A DNA stretch of 14,990 nucleotides from Palsa-506 sp050013415 (GCA_050013415.1 JBEKFH010000071.1:1-14990); one strand, 5' to 3'; shown: positions 6,985 to 14,281, counted from the first letter of the stretch. Notes: generated by a model from the letters alone, not told the origin. Made by a program: numbers and translations.

Positions 6985-7668
6985 TCAGACCAGCAGGGCG
7001 CCGCCGGCCAGCAGCGCGACGACCGTCCCGGCCAGCCAGACCAGGGACCAGAATCCTGGCCGCACGTGAGTGACCTGATAGAGGTTCCCTGCGTCGCCGG
7101 CATTACGGCCGTGCTCCAGGACCGCCCGGACACCGGATATCAGCAGGAACCACGCGATGCCGTAGGCGACGGCGGTGTCCGCGCCGACTGTCGCGTAGCG
7201 GGCGACAAGGTACACCAGCAGCCCGGTCACGATCACGCAGCCGATGCCAAACTTGTTACGTACCGTCACCAGCAGGAGCGCCAGGAAGAGCAGGCCCAGC
7301 CACAGCACCGCGACGCTATGGCCGAGCGAGATCAGCTTGGCCGCGCCGAGCCCGAAGGCGCTCGGGCCCAGGTAGCCGACGATGCCGATGATGACGAACC
7401 CCAGGCCGCCGGGCGGGCCCACGTCGGTCGACCCGTTGCCGCCGGGGGTCAGTATCACGGCGCGGACCTTCCAGCCAGTGCCTGACCCGGCCAGCGCATG
7501 CGCGCCCTCGTGAGCCATCACGTGCACATAGCGGGTGATCATCCAGAGACTCGGAGCCATCGATGCCCCGAACGCGGCCAGCCCGATGGCCACGGCGATC
7601 GGAGCCGGAAGCGGCGTCTGGGTCTGTCCGATCCTCTCCAGGACCGTGCCGAGCGATGGTGACGGCAT
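6985..7668 (-). CDS. M50-type integral membrane zinc metallopeptidase
   Basis: The 227-residue polytopic membrane protein has about five to six hydrophobic segments (roughly 22-46, 88-110, 116-136, 140-158, 165-183 and 207-226). The zinc-binding motif HEGAH is at 53-57, at the end of the first helix. A second conserved acidic site, RNAGDAGNLYQVTHV (188-202), supplies Asp192, the expected third ligand in M50B-like proteins. The PGGNGSTDVGPPGG loop (75-88) after the motif is typical of this actinobacterial group. Intramembrane proteolysis is the family activity; the substrate is unknown, and no anti-sigma/sigma pair is adjacent. The ATG at 7668 has AAGGGA five bases upstream. The leader contains a 7-bp hairpin. 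The gene is divergent from osmC and upstream of the propeller gene. Confidence 0.8.
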   Translation of the reverse strand: MPSPSLGTVLERIGQTQTPLPAPIAVAIGLAAFGASMAPSLWMITRYVHVMAHEGAHALAGSGTGWKVRAVILTPGGNGSTDVGPPGGLGFVIIGIVGYLGPSAFGLGAAKLISLGHSVAVLWLGLLFLALLLVTVRNKFGIGCVIVTGLLVYLVARYATVGADTAVAYGIAWFLLISGVRAVLEHGRNAGDAGNLYQVTHVRPGFWSLVWLAGTVVALLAGGALLV

Positions 7669-7691
7669 CCGCGTCCCTTCTCGCGGTTATC

Positions 7692-7710
7692 GCCGGGTTT
7701 CCTACCCGGC
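7692..7710 (-). promoter_or_regulatory. Stem-loop in the leader of the M50 peptidase gene
   Basis: On the minus strand, GCCGGGT, a 5-nt loop AGGAA, then ACCCGGC form a perfect 7-bp stem that ends 23 nt before the start codon. The loop exposes AGGA. It could act as an operator or an mRNA hairpin; the structure is seen, any function is inference. Confidence 0.4.
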
Positions 7711-7716
7711 AGGAAC

Positions 7717-7842
7717 ATGATCGAAGCATTACATAAGGTGCATCATGGCGGGCAGCCTGCCGACCTGCTGGGTTACCTGGCCGCGCGGACCTGGCGGCCG
7801 GGGGGGCGCGGACCTGGCGGCCGGGGGCCCGGACTAGTTTGA
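7717..7842 (+). CDS. Possible 41-residue ORF in the M50/osmC spacer (doubtful)
   Basis: ATG at 7717 with AGGA three bases away opens a frame to TGA at 7840-7842. It reads MIEALHKVHHGGQPADLLGY, then a Gly/Arg/Pro-rich tail created by the 23-bp tandem repeat. The first 24 residues look like a plausible amphipathic peptide, but the ribosome site is too close and the tail is repeat-derived. No family is recognised. It could be a leader peptide, or chance in G+C-rich DNA. Confidence 0.2.
   Translation: MIEALHKVHHGGQPADLLGYLAARTWRPGGRGPGGRGPGLV
7783..7827. repeat. Two-copy tandem repeat, period 23 bp, upstream of osmC
   Basis: A 22-bp unit beginning GCGCGGACCTGGCGGCCG and ending in a G run is present exactly at 7783-7804 and 7806-7827, one base apart. 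It lies in the 275-bp divergent region between the M50 peptidase and osmC. Confidence 0.85.
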
Positions 7843-7862
7843 TACAACGATTTGTTAGCCCA

Positions 7863-7920
7863 ACCCGATGACACCCATCGACCCGATGACACCGATCGAT
7901 CCGTTTAGCCCGTCGATCCG
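7863..7920. repeat. Degenerate 17-18 bp repeats just upstream of osmC
   Basis: ACCCGATGACACC is repeated at 7863-7875 and 7881-7893 (18-bp step). TCGATCCG is repeated at 7896-7903 and 7913-7920 (17-bp step). The two types share a loose GAT-C-GAT pattern and end 23 nt before the osmC start codon. They may be repeated binding sites for a regulator; that reading is inference. Confidence 0.6.
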
Positions 7921-7943
7921 TTACGCCCGCTGAGGAGCGCCAC

Positions 7944-8384
7944 ATGCCCACTCGCACCGCCCGCACCGCATGGAATGGAACGCTGCAGGAGGGGTCCGGT
8001 CAGGTCGAGCTGAGCAGCTCGAAGGTCGGCACCTACGAGGTGTCGTTCCCCAGGCGCGCCGCCGAGGAGGCCGGGGGCGTCACCAGCCCCGAGGAGCTCA
8101 TCGCAGCCGCCCATTCGGCCTGCTACGCGATGGCGCTGTCAGCCGAGATCGGCGGGGCCGGCGGCACCCCGCAGTCCCTGGACATCCAGGCCGACGTCTC
8201 ACTCGGCCCTGACCCGGCTGGCGGCTTCAAGCTCACCGGCATCAAGCTCACCGTCCGCGGCGAGGTCGACGGCCTGGACGCGGACGGCTTCGCCAGCGCC
8301 GCCCAGCGTGCCAAGGAAGGCTGCCCGGTGAGCAAGGCGCTGACCGGAGTCGACATCACCCTGGACGCCGCGCTCGAAACCTGA
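7944..8384 (+). CDS. OsmC/Ohr-family peroxiredoxin
   Basis: The 146-residue thiol peroxidase is of the family that reduces organic hydroperoxides in the cytoplasm. It has the two conserved redox cysteines: Cys60 in TSPEELIAAAHSACYAMAL (47-65) and Cys127 in AKEGCPVSKAL (123-133), at the spacing typical of OsmC. The N-terminal GTLQEGSGQVELSS segment (12-25) and its length are also normal. The ATG at 7944 follows GAGGAG at good spacing. It is closer to OsmC than to Ohr by the second motif, but I do not assign a symbol. A histidine kinase starts 38 nt downstream on the same strand and may be co-transcribed. The promoter region is full of short repeats. Confidence 0.92.
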   Translation: MPTRTARTAWNGTLQEGSGQVELSSSKVGTYEVSFPRRAAEEAGGVTSPEELIAAAHSACYAMALSAEIGGAGGTPQSLDIQADVSLGPDPAGGFKLTGIKLTVRGEVDGLDADGFASAAQRAKEGCPVSKALTGVDITLDAALET

Positions 8385-8422
8385 CCGGCCGCGACGTCGT
8401 TACCCCGCGAGGAGCGGCCTGA

Positions 8423-9517
8423 ATGCGGCGTGAACGTGTCCTTCGGCTGGCACGCGCCTACTGGGTGGACATTGCCTGGGTGGCGTTCATCGGGCTGAAC
8501 CTCCTCGCCATGCGGCTGCTCACGGCCTGGCAGACCATCCCGTTCCTGATCATCTGGGTTAGCCTGACCGCTTTCTACGGTTTCCGCCTCTGGCGGCTGG
8601 GATCCACGGTCCTCGTCGTCGCGGTCGTGACACTGGCCACCGGCGGACTGATCGGCTGGCAGGTCATCAGGGGTCAGCAGGACCTTGACTACCTTGCCGA
8701 GGTCCCGCTGATCGCGATGATGTTCGTGGTGATGGTCTGGCACGCGCGCAGGCGGGTCACCGCCACCGAGGAGGTGCGGCGCGTCTCGGAGCACAACCTG
8801 CTCCTGCTGGACCGGCAGCGCCAGTTCCTCCAAGACGTCTCCCACGAGCTTGGCACCCCTATCACCATCGCCCTGGGCCACGCCGAGCTCATCGCGGACG
8901 CTGCCACCGATCACGCGATCGCGAATGACGCGCGGGTGACCGTCGATGAACTGCTCCGGATGCGGCGGCTGGCCAACCGGCTGCTGCTGCTGGCCTCGAC
9001 AGACGGACCGGATTTCCTGCATCCCGCGCCGGTAGATGTCGCCGAGCTGATGGCGGAAACGCTGCAGCGGTGGGGCCAGGAGCCCCGGCGCTGGTCGCTC
9101 GGCACCCTGGCGGAGGCAACAGTGCGAGCGGATCCCGACCGGCTGACCGTTGCGCTGGACGCGCTGATCGAGAACGCCGTCAGGCACACCGACGCCGGCG
9201 CCCTGATCGAGCTGAGCGCCCGGCTCGAGGGCGACAGCGTCGTGTTCGGAGTGGCTGACTCGGGCTCCGGCATCCCGGCCTCCGAGCTTGGCCGGATCTT
9301 CGGCCGCTTCTCCCGGGTCGACGCCGGCCGCAGCCGCGAGATCGGCGGGTTCGGCCTCGGCCTGGCGGTCGTGAAGGCGATCGCGGAGGCCCACCATGGC
9401 ACGGTCCAGGTCCGCAGCACCCTCGGCCAGGGATCGGTGTTCGAGTTGCGGCTGCCCGCGCCGATGGCCCTGGCGGACTCCAGGCCGGCCTCGGAGCGGT
9501 GGACTACGCCCAGCTAG
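8423..9517 (+). CDS. Membrane sensor histidine kinase, no response regulator in the window
   Basis: The 364-residue two-component sensor has four hydrophobic segments in the N-terminal 107 residues (about 15-33, 38-56, 62-79, 92-107) with almost no extracytoplasmic loop, so sensing is probably within the membrane. A short linker follows. The H box is FLQDVSHELGTPITIALGHA (135-154) with phosphoacceptor His141; Gly replaces the usual Arg in HELRTP. The ATPase domain has the N box LIENAVRHT (248-256), the G1 box VADSGSGIP (277-285), the F box FGRFSRV (293-299) and the G2 box GGFGLGLAVVKAI (308-320), so it should be active. GAGGAG precedes the ATG at 8423. No regulator gene flanks it; the neighbours are osmC (38 nt upstream) and a convergent phosphatase gene overlapping by 14 nt. 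Confidence 0.93.
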   Translation: MRRERVLRLARAYWVDIAWVAFIGLNLLAMRLLTAWQTIPFLIIWVSLTAFYGFRLWRLGSTVLVVAVVTLATGGLIGWQVIRGQQDLDYLAEVPLIAMMFVVMVWHARRRVTATEEVRRVSEHNLLLLDRQRQFLQDVSHELGTPITIALGHAELIADAATDHAIANDARVTVDELLRMRRLANRLLLLASTDGPDFLHPAPVDVAELMAETLQRWGQEPRRWSLGTLAEATVRADPDRLTVALDALIENAVRHTDAGALIELSARLEGDSVVFGVADSGSGIPASELGRIFGRFSRVDAGRSREIGGFGLGLAVVKAIAEAHHGTVQVRSTLGQGSVFELRLPAPMALADSRPASERWTTPS

Positions 9518-11117
9518 TACCGGCGGTCCGGACCAGCGACACGCTGTCAATGATGACCGGATCCGTGATGCTCGTCACGGCCTGCGGTGTCTGGGCGGGC
9601 ATGATGGCCTGGACGCGCATGCTGGTCTGGCCGCCGCTGGCGACCGGAGCGGCGACCTCGACCAGGAGGCAGCTATAGACGCTGCGGCGGCACGCTGAGT
9701 AGCCGATCGCCGTGTCGGTTAGGTCCAGCGGCCTACCGCTCCCGCCGCTGGCCGTGTCGCCGCCGCTCCACCGCCAGACCCGGGGCATGGTCGGGCTTCC
9801 GGGGTCGCCCGAGCCGGTCGGGCCGTACCAGGTCCGGTACAGCTGGTTGCCGCCGCCACCGGCGCAGATGTAGGTGGTCCCGTCGGTGGCCGGATCGATC
9901 GTCTCGCCCGCGGCGACCCGCCGGGTTGGCTGGCCTGCCCGCATGGGGTTCGTGCGCTCGTAGGCATGCACGTGGCCGCTGATCACCAGGTCGACCTCGT
10001 ACTTGTCGAACAGCGGCCCCCACGCATCACGGAGGCCGCCGTCGGATCCATGCCTGGTGTTGCTGGAGTAACAGCAGCAGTTGCAGACCACCACGATGAA
10101 GTCGATACCGGCTCCGGGCGAGCGATAGGCGGCCAGCTTGGCGCTCAGCCAGGCGGTCTGCGCCCCGCCGGTGTAGCCGTTGTTGACCGTCTCCTGGGCG
10201 GAGAGGTCGTTACCGTCGAGGTGGATGAAGGCCACGTTGCCGTAACTGAACGTGTGCACCACGGGAGACCCCGAGCTGAGGTCATAGGACTGCCGGAGCC
10301 GGGTGACGAAGCCGGCATAGCCGTGGTTATGAAGTGGCTCGGTCTCATGCGCGCCGACGGATGCCTGCCAGGGGATCGACTGTGCGCCGCCTGGACCTGC
10401 GACGGCCAGGTACCTGTCCCAGTGCCCGGGCATGAAGCCCGCCACGTCGGGGATTCTGATTCCCCTGGGCGTGGCGTAAGCCAGATCCCCCGCGACGAGA
10501 TGGAACGCGGGATTGAGCGAGGCCACCAGCCGCACCATCGGCGCCGCCGTGCTGGCGCTGAAGGCCTCGTCGCCGAACGCGGTAAAGCGGAAATCCGACG
10601 CCCCGGCCGCCGCCGTAGTGCAGACGGTATCCGCGCTCCAGGTGACGCCGTCGTTGCTGACCGAGTAGTGGTAGGTCGTCCCCGGCGCCAGGCCGCTCAG
10701 CAGGACGCTGTTGTAGAAGGTGTTCTCGGCGGGCTCGCCTGGCACGGTCGCAGGCACCGGCACTCGCTTGGAGATCTCCGCGGCCGCGGAGCTGCCGTAC
10801 GAGGCGTCCAGGCCCCAGCGGACCTGCGGTCTCGGCGGGGCATGGCCCAGGACCGAGGCTGTGCCCGCGGACCAGGAGAGGTACATCTGGGCAGCCGGGT
10901 CGGGCCCGAACGCGATCCACTGCGGCCCGATCGGCGTCGTCGCGGTCAGTCCCGCCGACTGGCGCCAGAGCACCGGGCCGGCGAATGCCGTGGCGCCCAG
11001 CGCCGCCGCTCCCCGCAGAAACCTGCGGCGGCCGCGGCTCCTCAGGAAGTCGTGCATATCCTGCGGCGTCATGTCTTTTACGAATCGGTCCGGGATTTCC
11101 CCGTAAGGGGTTTCCAT
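9504..11117 (-). CDS. Tat-exported purple acid phosphatase-like metallophosphoesterase with altered active site
   Basis: The 537-residue secreted protein is from the calcineurin-like/purple acid phosphatase group. A twin-arginine signal (SRGRRRFLRGAAALGATAF, about 27-45) precedes an N-terminal fibronectin-like domain (ending near VLLSGLAPGTTYHYSVSNDG) and then the phosphoesterase domain. Metal-site motifs: FTAFGDEAF keeps Asp, AGDLAYA keeps Asp and Tyr, and GHVHAYER keeps both His. The family GNH(D/E) is GAHE here (Asn to Ala), and the strand that normally carries the ligand His reads IVVVCNCCCYSS (DNA near 10062-10097), with no His. These changes should cripple the second metal site, so hydrolase activity is doubtful. 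Start is uncertain: ATG 11117 is preferred, with ATG 11072 or GTG 11231 possible; a -10-like GATAAT lies at 11267-11262. It converges with the histidine kinase gene. Confidence 0.82.
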   Translation of the reverse strand: METPYGEIPDRFVKDMTPQDMHDFLRSRGRRRFLRGAAALGATAFAGPVLWRQSAGLTATTPIGPQWIAFGPDPAAQMYLSWSAGTASVLGHAPPRPQVRWGLDASYGSSAAAEISKRVPVPATVPGEPAENTFYNSVLLSGLAPGTTYHYSVSNDGVTWSADTVCTTAAAGASDFRFTAFGDEAFSASTAAPMVRLVASLNPAFHLVAGDLAYATPRGIRIPDVAGFMPGHWDRYLAVAGPGGAQSIPWQASVGAHETEPLHNHGYAGFVTRLRQSYDLSSGSPVVHTFSYGNVAFIHLDGNDLSAQETVNNGYTGGAQTAWLSAKLAAYRSPGAGIDFIVVVCNCCCYSSNTRHGSDGGLRDAWGPLFDKYEVDLVISGHVHAYERTNPMRAGQPTRRVAAGETIDPATDGTTYICAGGGGNQLYRTWYGPTGSGDPGSPTMPRVWRWSGGDTASGGSGRPLDLTDTAIGYSACRRSVYSCLLVEVAAPVASGGQTSMRVQAIMPAQTPQAVTSITDPVIIDSVSLVRTAGTSWA

Positions 11118-11300
11118 AAACTCGGACGGTATCTTAAGAAGTGCTGGCAGTAGCAGTTTTAGCGCAATTCCGAGCCTCACGATCGCCAGCCTGCCTGCGC
11201 GTTCGCGGGCAAATCGGATCCATGCTCGCACCAGGGTCCGGTCAATTACTGGCGAGGCGCTATTATCGTGAGCCGAATGCTCATTGCATGATTTGCACGA

Positions 11301-12275
11301 TTATTTACGTGATTTACGCAATGGCTCGGCGATCAGCAATTGATCACCTGGGGCCACCAATGGGTCCTCGCCGATGCCGAGCATGAACGTGCCCTCGTGC
11401 ACGAGTCCGAGCACCAGCCCGGACCGCTCGTCGCGCACCGCGCTGAGCCGCTTGCCGATCGTGGCCGCGTCGGCGGGGATCTCCGTCAGGCTGTGCTGGT
11501 TCGACTCCACCAGCTGGGTAAGCATGTCCCCCGCGTGCGGCGCCTCCAGGGTCTTGGCCAGCGCATGCGCGATCAGCTCCTCGGCCGAGATGGTCTGCTG
11601 GATGCCGAGCTCGCGCAGCGCCTCGCGCACCGACGGTGCGTGGACGAGCGCGACTATGGGCAGATCCGGCGCTAGCTTGCGCAGCAGTACGGCACTGACC
11701 AGCACGTCGCTGTCCGCAGCTCCGGTGATGAGAGCCTGCTGGGCGCCCTCGGGCCTGGCCAACTTGATGACGGTCGGCTGGGTCGGGTCGCCGCGGACGA
11801 CGTGCACCTCCGGGCGCACCTTCGCCGGGTCGGCGTCGGCGACGAGCACGACGTGATCGCCGACGCCGACAAGCTCGTCCAGTATCGCGGGAACGCTCGG
11901 TGCCATCCCGACGACGATGCGGTAGGCGCCCGCGGGGAATTCGTGTCCCATCCCCAGAATCCTCCGTACTCCGGCCGCCGCGGCCGCGCCGGTGACGAGC
12001 GCGAAGACCGAGGCGAGCAGCGGGATAGTCGTCAGCATGGTCGCGGAGGCCACCACCCTGCCTGCCGCGTTGTGCGGGATCACGTCGCCGTAGCCCACGG
12101 TCGTCGCCGTCGTGATCGCCCAGTACAGCCCCGTCGTCAGCGGATAGCCCTCGGCATGGGCGAACAGCGCGCCCCAGATCAGCGTGCTGGCTATGGCCGC
12201 CGAGAGGAGTACCGCCACGTGCCGGCGGTGGCCGACGCCGAGGACGCGGACGAGAAGCACGAGCATGCCCCTCAT
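11301..12275 (-). CDS. Two-TM potassium channel with C-terminal RCK (TrkA-N/TrkA-C) domains
   Basis: The 324-residue ion channel subunit should form a tetramer in the cytoplasmic membrane. One helix at about 19-40 is followed by the pore loop with selectivity filter TVGYGD (59-64) and the inner helix at about 74-98. A Rossmann-like RCK domain spans about 117-245 and a TrkA-C domain about 260-318 (IGEDPLVAPGDQLLIAEP at 301-318). The usual nucleotide-binding glycine motif at the first RCK strand is replaced by RIVVGMAPSVPAIL (119-132), so nucleotide gating is unlikely even though the acidic end of the second strand (LVADAD) remains. ATG 12275 is used; ATG 12266 is an alternative with GAGGGG close by. 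It lies 113 nt downstream of the GT-C-like gene on the same strand. Confidence 0.92.
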   Translation of the reverse strand: MRGMLVLLVRVLGVGHRRHVAVLLSAAIASTLIWGALFAHAEGYPLTTGLYWAITTATTVGYGDVIPHNAAGRVVASATMLTTIPLLASVFALVTGAAAAAGVRRILGMGHEFPAGAYRIVVGMAPSVPAILDELVGVGDHVVLVADADPAKVRPEVHVVRGDPTQPTVIKLARPEGAQQALITGAADSDVLVSAVLLRKLAPDLPIVALVHAPSVREALRELGIQQTISAEELIAHALAKTLEAPHAGDMLTQLVESNQHSLTEIPADAATIGKRLSAVRDERSGLVLGLVHEGTFMLGIGEDPLVAPGDQLLIAEPLRKSRK

Positions 12276-12388
12276 CGTCCCGCAGGATCATCGCTGGCAG
12301 GCACCGGATCGGGTGTTTCGCCAGGCTTATCGAAAAGCCGCCGCCAGGTGAGATCCCGGTGGCGGGATCACTGGGCCCGCTGAAGGCG

Positions 12389-14101
12389 TTAATGAACCTG
12401 GATTAGCAGATTCCTGTTCCAGACCAGCACGAGATCGGCCCCGACGTAGTAGGTACGGGCGGGCTGGCCGAGCGATGCTTGGATGGGCGGGTCCCAGGGA
12501 TACGGCGTGCCCGGGCCTGGCGGCTGGAGCACGACGAAGGTCGCATCGTGCGCACGGGGGTCGTACCAGGACGCGTTCCGCTCCCAGTCGCCCGGGCCCA
12601 GTACCGTGCCATGGATCGGCACCACATGGACCCGGCCCGCGCTGTCGACGGTCGTGCTGGCGGACTGCCAGTAGCCGCTGAGCCCGTAATCGAGCCTGTG
12701 CGCGGCGAGCCACCCGGCAAGCTGCTGATTCTGCGCGGCGACGGGCGGCATCACGACCTCCCGGCCCAGGCTCAGCGCCACGGCGATCCCGGCCAGCGCC
12801 AGCGCGGGCAGCAGCCTGGCCCTGGCGAGCGGCCCGGCGAGCAGGCGGCCGGCCAGCACGGCGCTGAACGGCAGCACCGCGGTGAACTCCCGCGCGCTGT
12901 GCAGGCCGGAGACCCGCGTGCCGGTCAGGTAGGCGGCCAGGGTGATCATGATGGACATCGCCAGGACCTGGGTGATCAGCTCCGCGCCGGCGAACATCCG
13001 GCGGATCGCCAGCCAGGTCGCCGCCGCGGCCAGCGCCAGGCCGACCAGGTGCGCAGCGGCGAGCAGGCTGACCAGGCCCAGGTTCTGGCTGAAGAAGTTC
13101 GCGCCGAAGAGCAGCAGCAGACCCTGGATCGTGACCAGGACATGCCGCGGCATCTGGTCGTACGCCGTGAAGCTATGGCCGATCGGGTGGACGGCGAATC
13201 CGCCTCGCGCCGCGATCAGCGCGAGTGCCGCCCTGGCGGCTCCGGCCGCGAGCAGCGCAGCGGCGATGAGCGAAATCTCCAGCCAGCACGACCGCAGCGG
13301 CCGGCCGTCGCGGACTCTCGCCAGATAGACCCGGATGGCGCAGGCCGCCGTCAGCGGCGCCACGGCGATGATCAGCACGATGCTGTCGGCGACGATCGCC
13401 CAGGCGAGCAGCACCCCGGTGGCGACGGGGACGTACCAGCGTCGCGGAGCGCGGTCCAGGAGCAGCCAGACCAGCAGCACAGGGACTGCGGTGCCGACAT
13501 GGTCCGGTCCCAGCAGCAGCACGTAGACGCCGTCGCCCAGCTGCGGGGCCAGCATGATGCCGACCGTTATCGCGACCCTGGCCACGGCCTCGCGGCCCGT
13601 CGACCCGCCCTTGGCAAGCCGCGCGGCCAGCAGGACGAGCAGGGTATAGGTGATGGCGGCGCCGATATGAACCACGTCGGGGCTCAGCCCGCGGATCAGC
13701 TCGATCAGCGCGTACTGCGGGAGCTCGGTGGTGTAAAACGAGACATCCGACAGCACCCAGCCGCGCAGCAGCAGGTTCCCGTGCAGCATGTCCCACGCCT
13801 GCAGCACGTTCGATGCGCCGTCGGAGTCAACGGCCGCCGTCCGTGACAGGTGCAGGTAGCAGGCGAAGAGCGCGATCCCCGCGAGCGCCCATGCCGACAG
13901 CGCCGCGACCTGGAACCGGCTGGGGCTGTGCGGCCTGGGCAGGCTGAACCGTCTGCCGGGGGACGGGCCGCGACTGGTCGGGCCCTGGCGGGACGGGCCC
14001 TGGCCGGACGAGCGCCGGCTAAGCCAGCCTGGCTTCAGCCGGCCAGCTCCCGGCCTGGTGGCTTTCGGCGGGGTGCCCAGCGGCTCTCGAATGGAGGTCA
14101 T
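12389..14101 (-). CDS. Polytopic membrane protein, GT-C glycosyltransferase-like
   Basis: In this 570-residue protein, residues 1-62 are a cytoplasmic, Arg/Pro/Ser-rich segment with repeated S-x-x-GPS units. The first membrane helix is at about 66-84, directly followed by TAAVDSDGASNVLQAWDMLH (88-107), where Asp92/Asp94 sit at the position of the catalytic acidic pair in the first external loop of GT-C enzymes. Roughly ten further hydrophobic helices follow up to about residue 440. A soluble C-terminal domain of about 120 residues, probably outside the cell, contains Trp/Tyr-rich stretches (LDYGLSGYWQSASTT, NASWYDPRAHDATFVVLQPP). This layout resembles lipid-linked-sugar-dependent mannosyl- or arabinosyltransferases, but sugar and acceptor are unknown and it may be only a relative. 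ATG 14101 is the only Met before the first helix; its ribosome site is weak. The K+ channel gene lies downstream. Confidence 0.65.
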   Translation of the reverse strand: MTSIREPLGTPPKATRPGAGRLKPGWLSRRSSGQGPSRQGPTSRGPSPGRRFSLPRPHSPSRFQVAALSAWALAGIALFACYLHLSRTAAVDSDGASNVLQAWDMLHGNLLLRGWVLSDVSFYTTELPQYALIELIRGLSPDVVHIGAAITYTLLVLLAARLAKGGSTGREAVARVAITVGIMLAPQLGDGVYVLLLGPDHVGTAVPVLLVWLLLDRAPRRWYVPVATGVLLAWAIVADSIVLIIAVAPLTAACAIRVYLARVRDGRPLRSCWLEISLIAAALLAAGAARAALALIAARGGFAVHPIGHSFTAYDQMPRHVLVTIQGLLLLFGANFFSQNLGLVSLLAAAHLVGLALAAAATWLAIRRMFAGAELITQVLAMSIMITLAAYLTGTRVSGLHSAREFTAVLPFSAVLAGRLLAGPLARARLLPALALAGIAVALSLGREVVMPPVAAQNQQLAGWLAAHRLDYGLSGYWQSASTTVDSAGRVHVVPIHGTVLGPGDWERNASWYDPRAHDATFVVLQPPGPGTPYPWDPPIQASLGQPARTYYVGADLVLVWNRNLLIQVH

Positions 14102-14252
14102 GGTGCCCGGCCAGCATGCTAGCCCGGTAATTCGAATCTGCCAGTAGGTGGGCCTGATGGCATGTCTGGCGAGCTGGCCGCTGGCCGGGTGTCAGCAGCC
14201 GGGGAAAACTTTCTGCGCCTTTTTTCTGCCGAGTGCCCCAGGCGGGCCGGTT

Positions 14253-14281
14253 TTGTCAGAGGCAGTCGCTAATTTTATCTA
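14253..14281 (+). promoter_or_regulatory. Candidate promoter of the DUF222 gene
   Basis: TTGTCA (14253-14258, five of six to the -35 consensus), a 17-nt spacer, then TATCTA (14276-14281, three of six). It lies in an AT-rich stretch 45 nt before the start codon, giving a leader of about 38 nt. It is the only AT-rich segment in the 224-nt spacer after the divergent GT-C gene. Confidence 0.35.

Noticed and set aside
7943..9517. A complete two-component system next to osmC
   Set aside because: Only the kinase is present; neither neighbour shows a receiver or DNA-binding domain.
8123..9550. A 475-codon minus-strand frame opposite osmC and the histidine kinase
   Set aside because: It is antisense to two well-conserved genes with good ribosome sites; its product has antisense-type composition.
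9966..11153. A 395-codon plus-strand frame opposite the phosphatase gene
   Set aside because: The minus-strand frame carries a Tat signal and phosphoesterase motifs; the plus-strand frame has none.
12479..13846. A 455-codon open frame on the plus strand opposite the GT-C-like gene
   Set aside because: Its Arg/Gln/Asp/Gly-rich product has no family features, while the minus-strand frame has a clear membrane protein with helices and an external domain.
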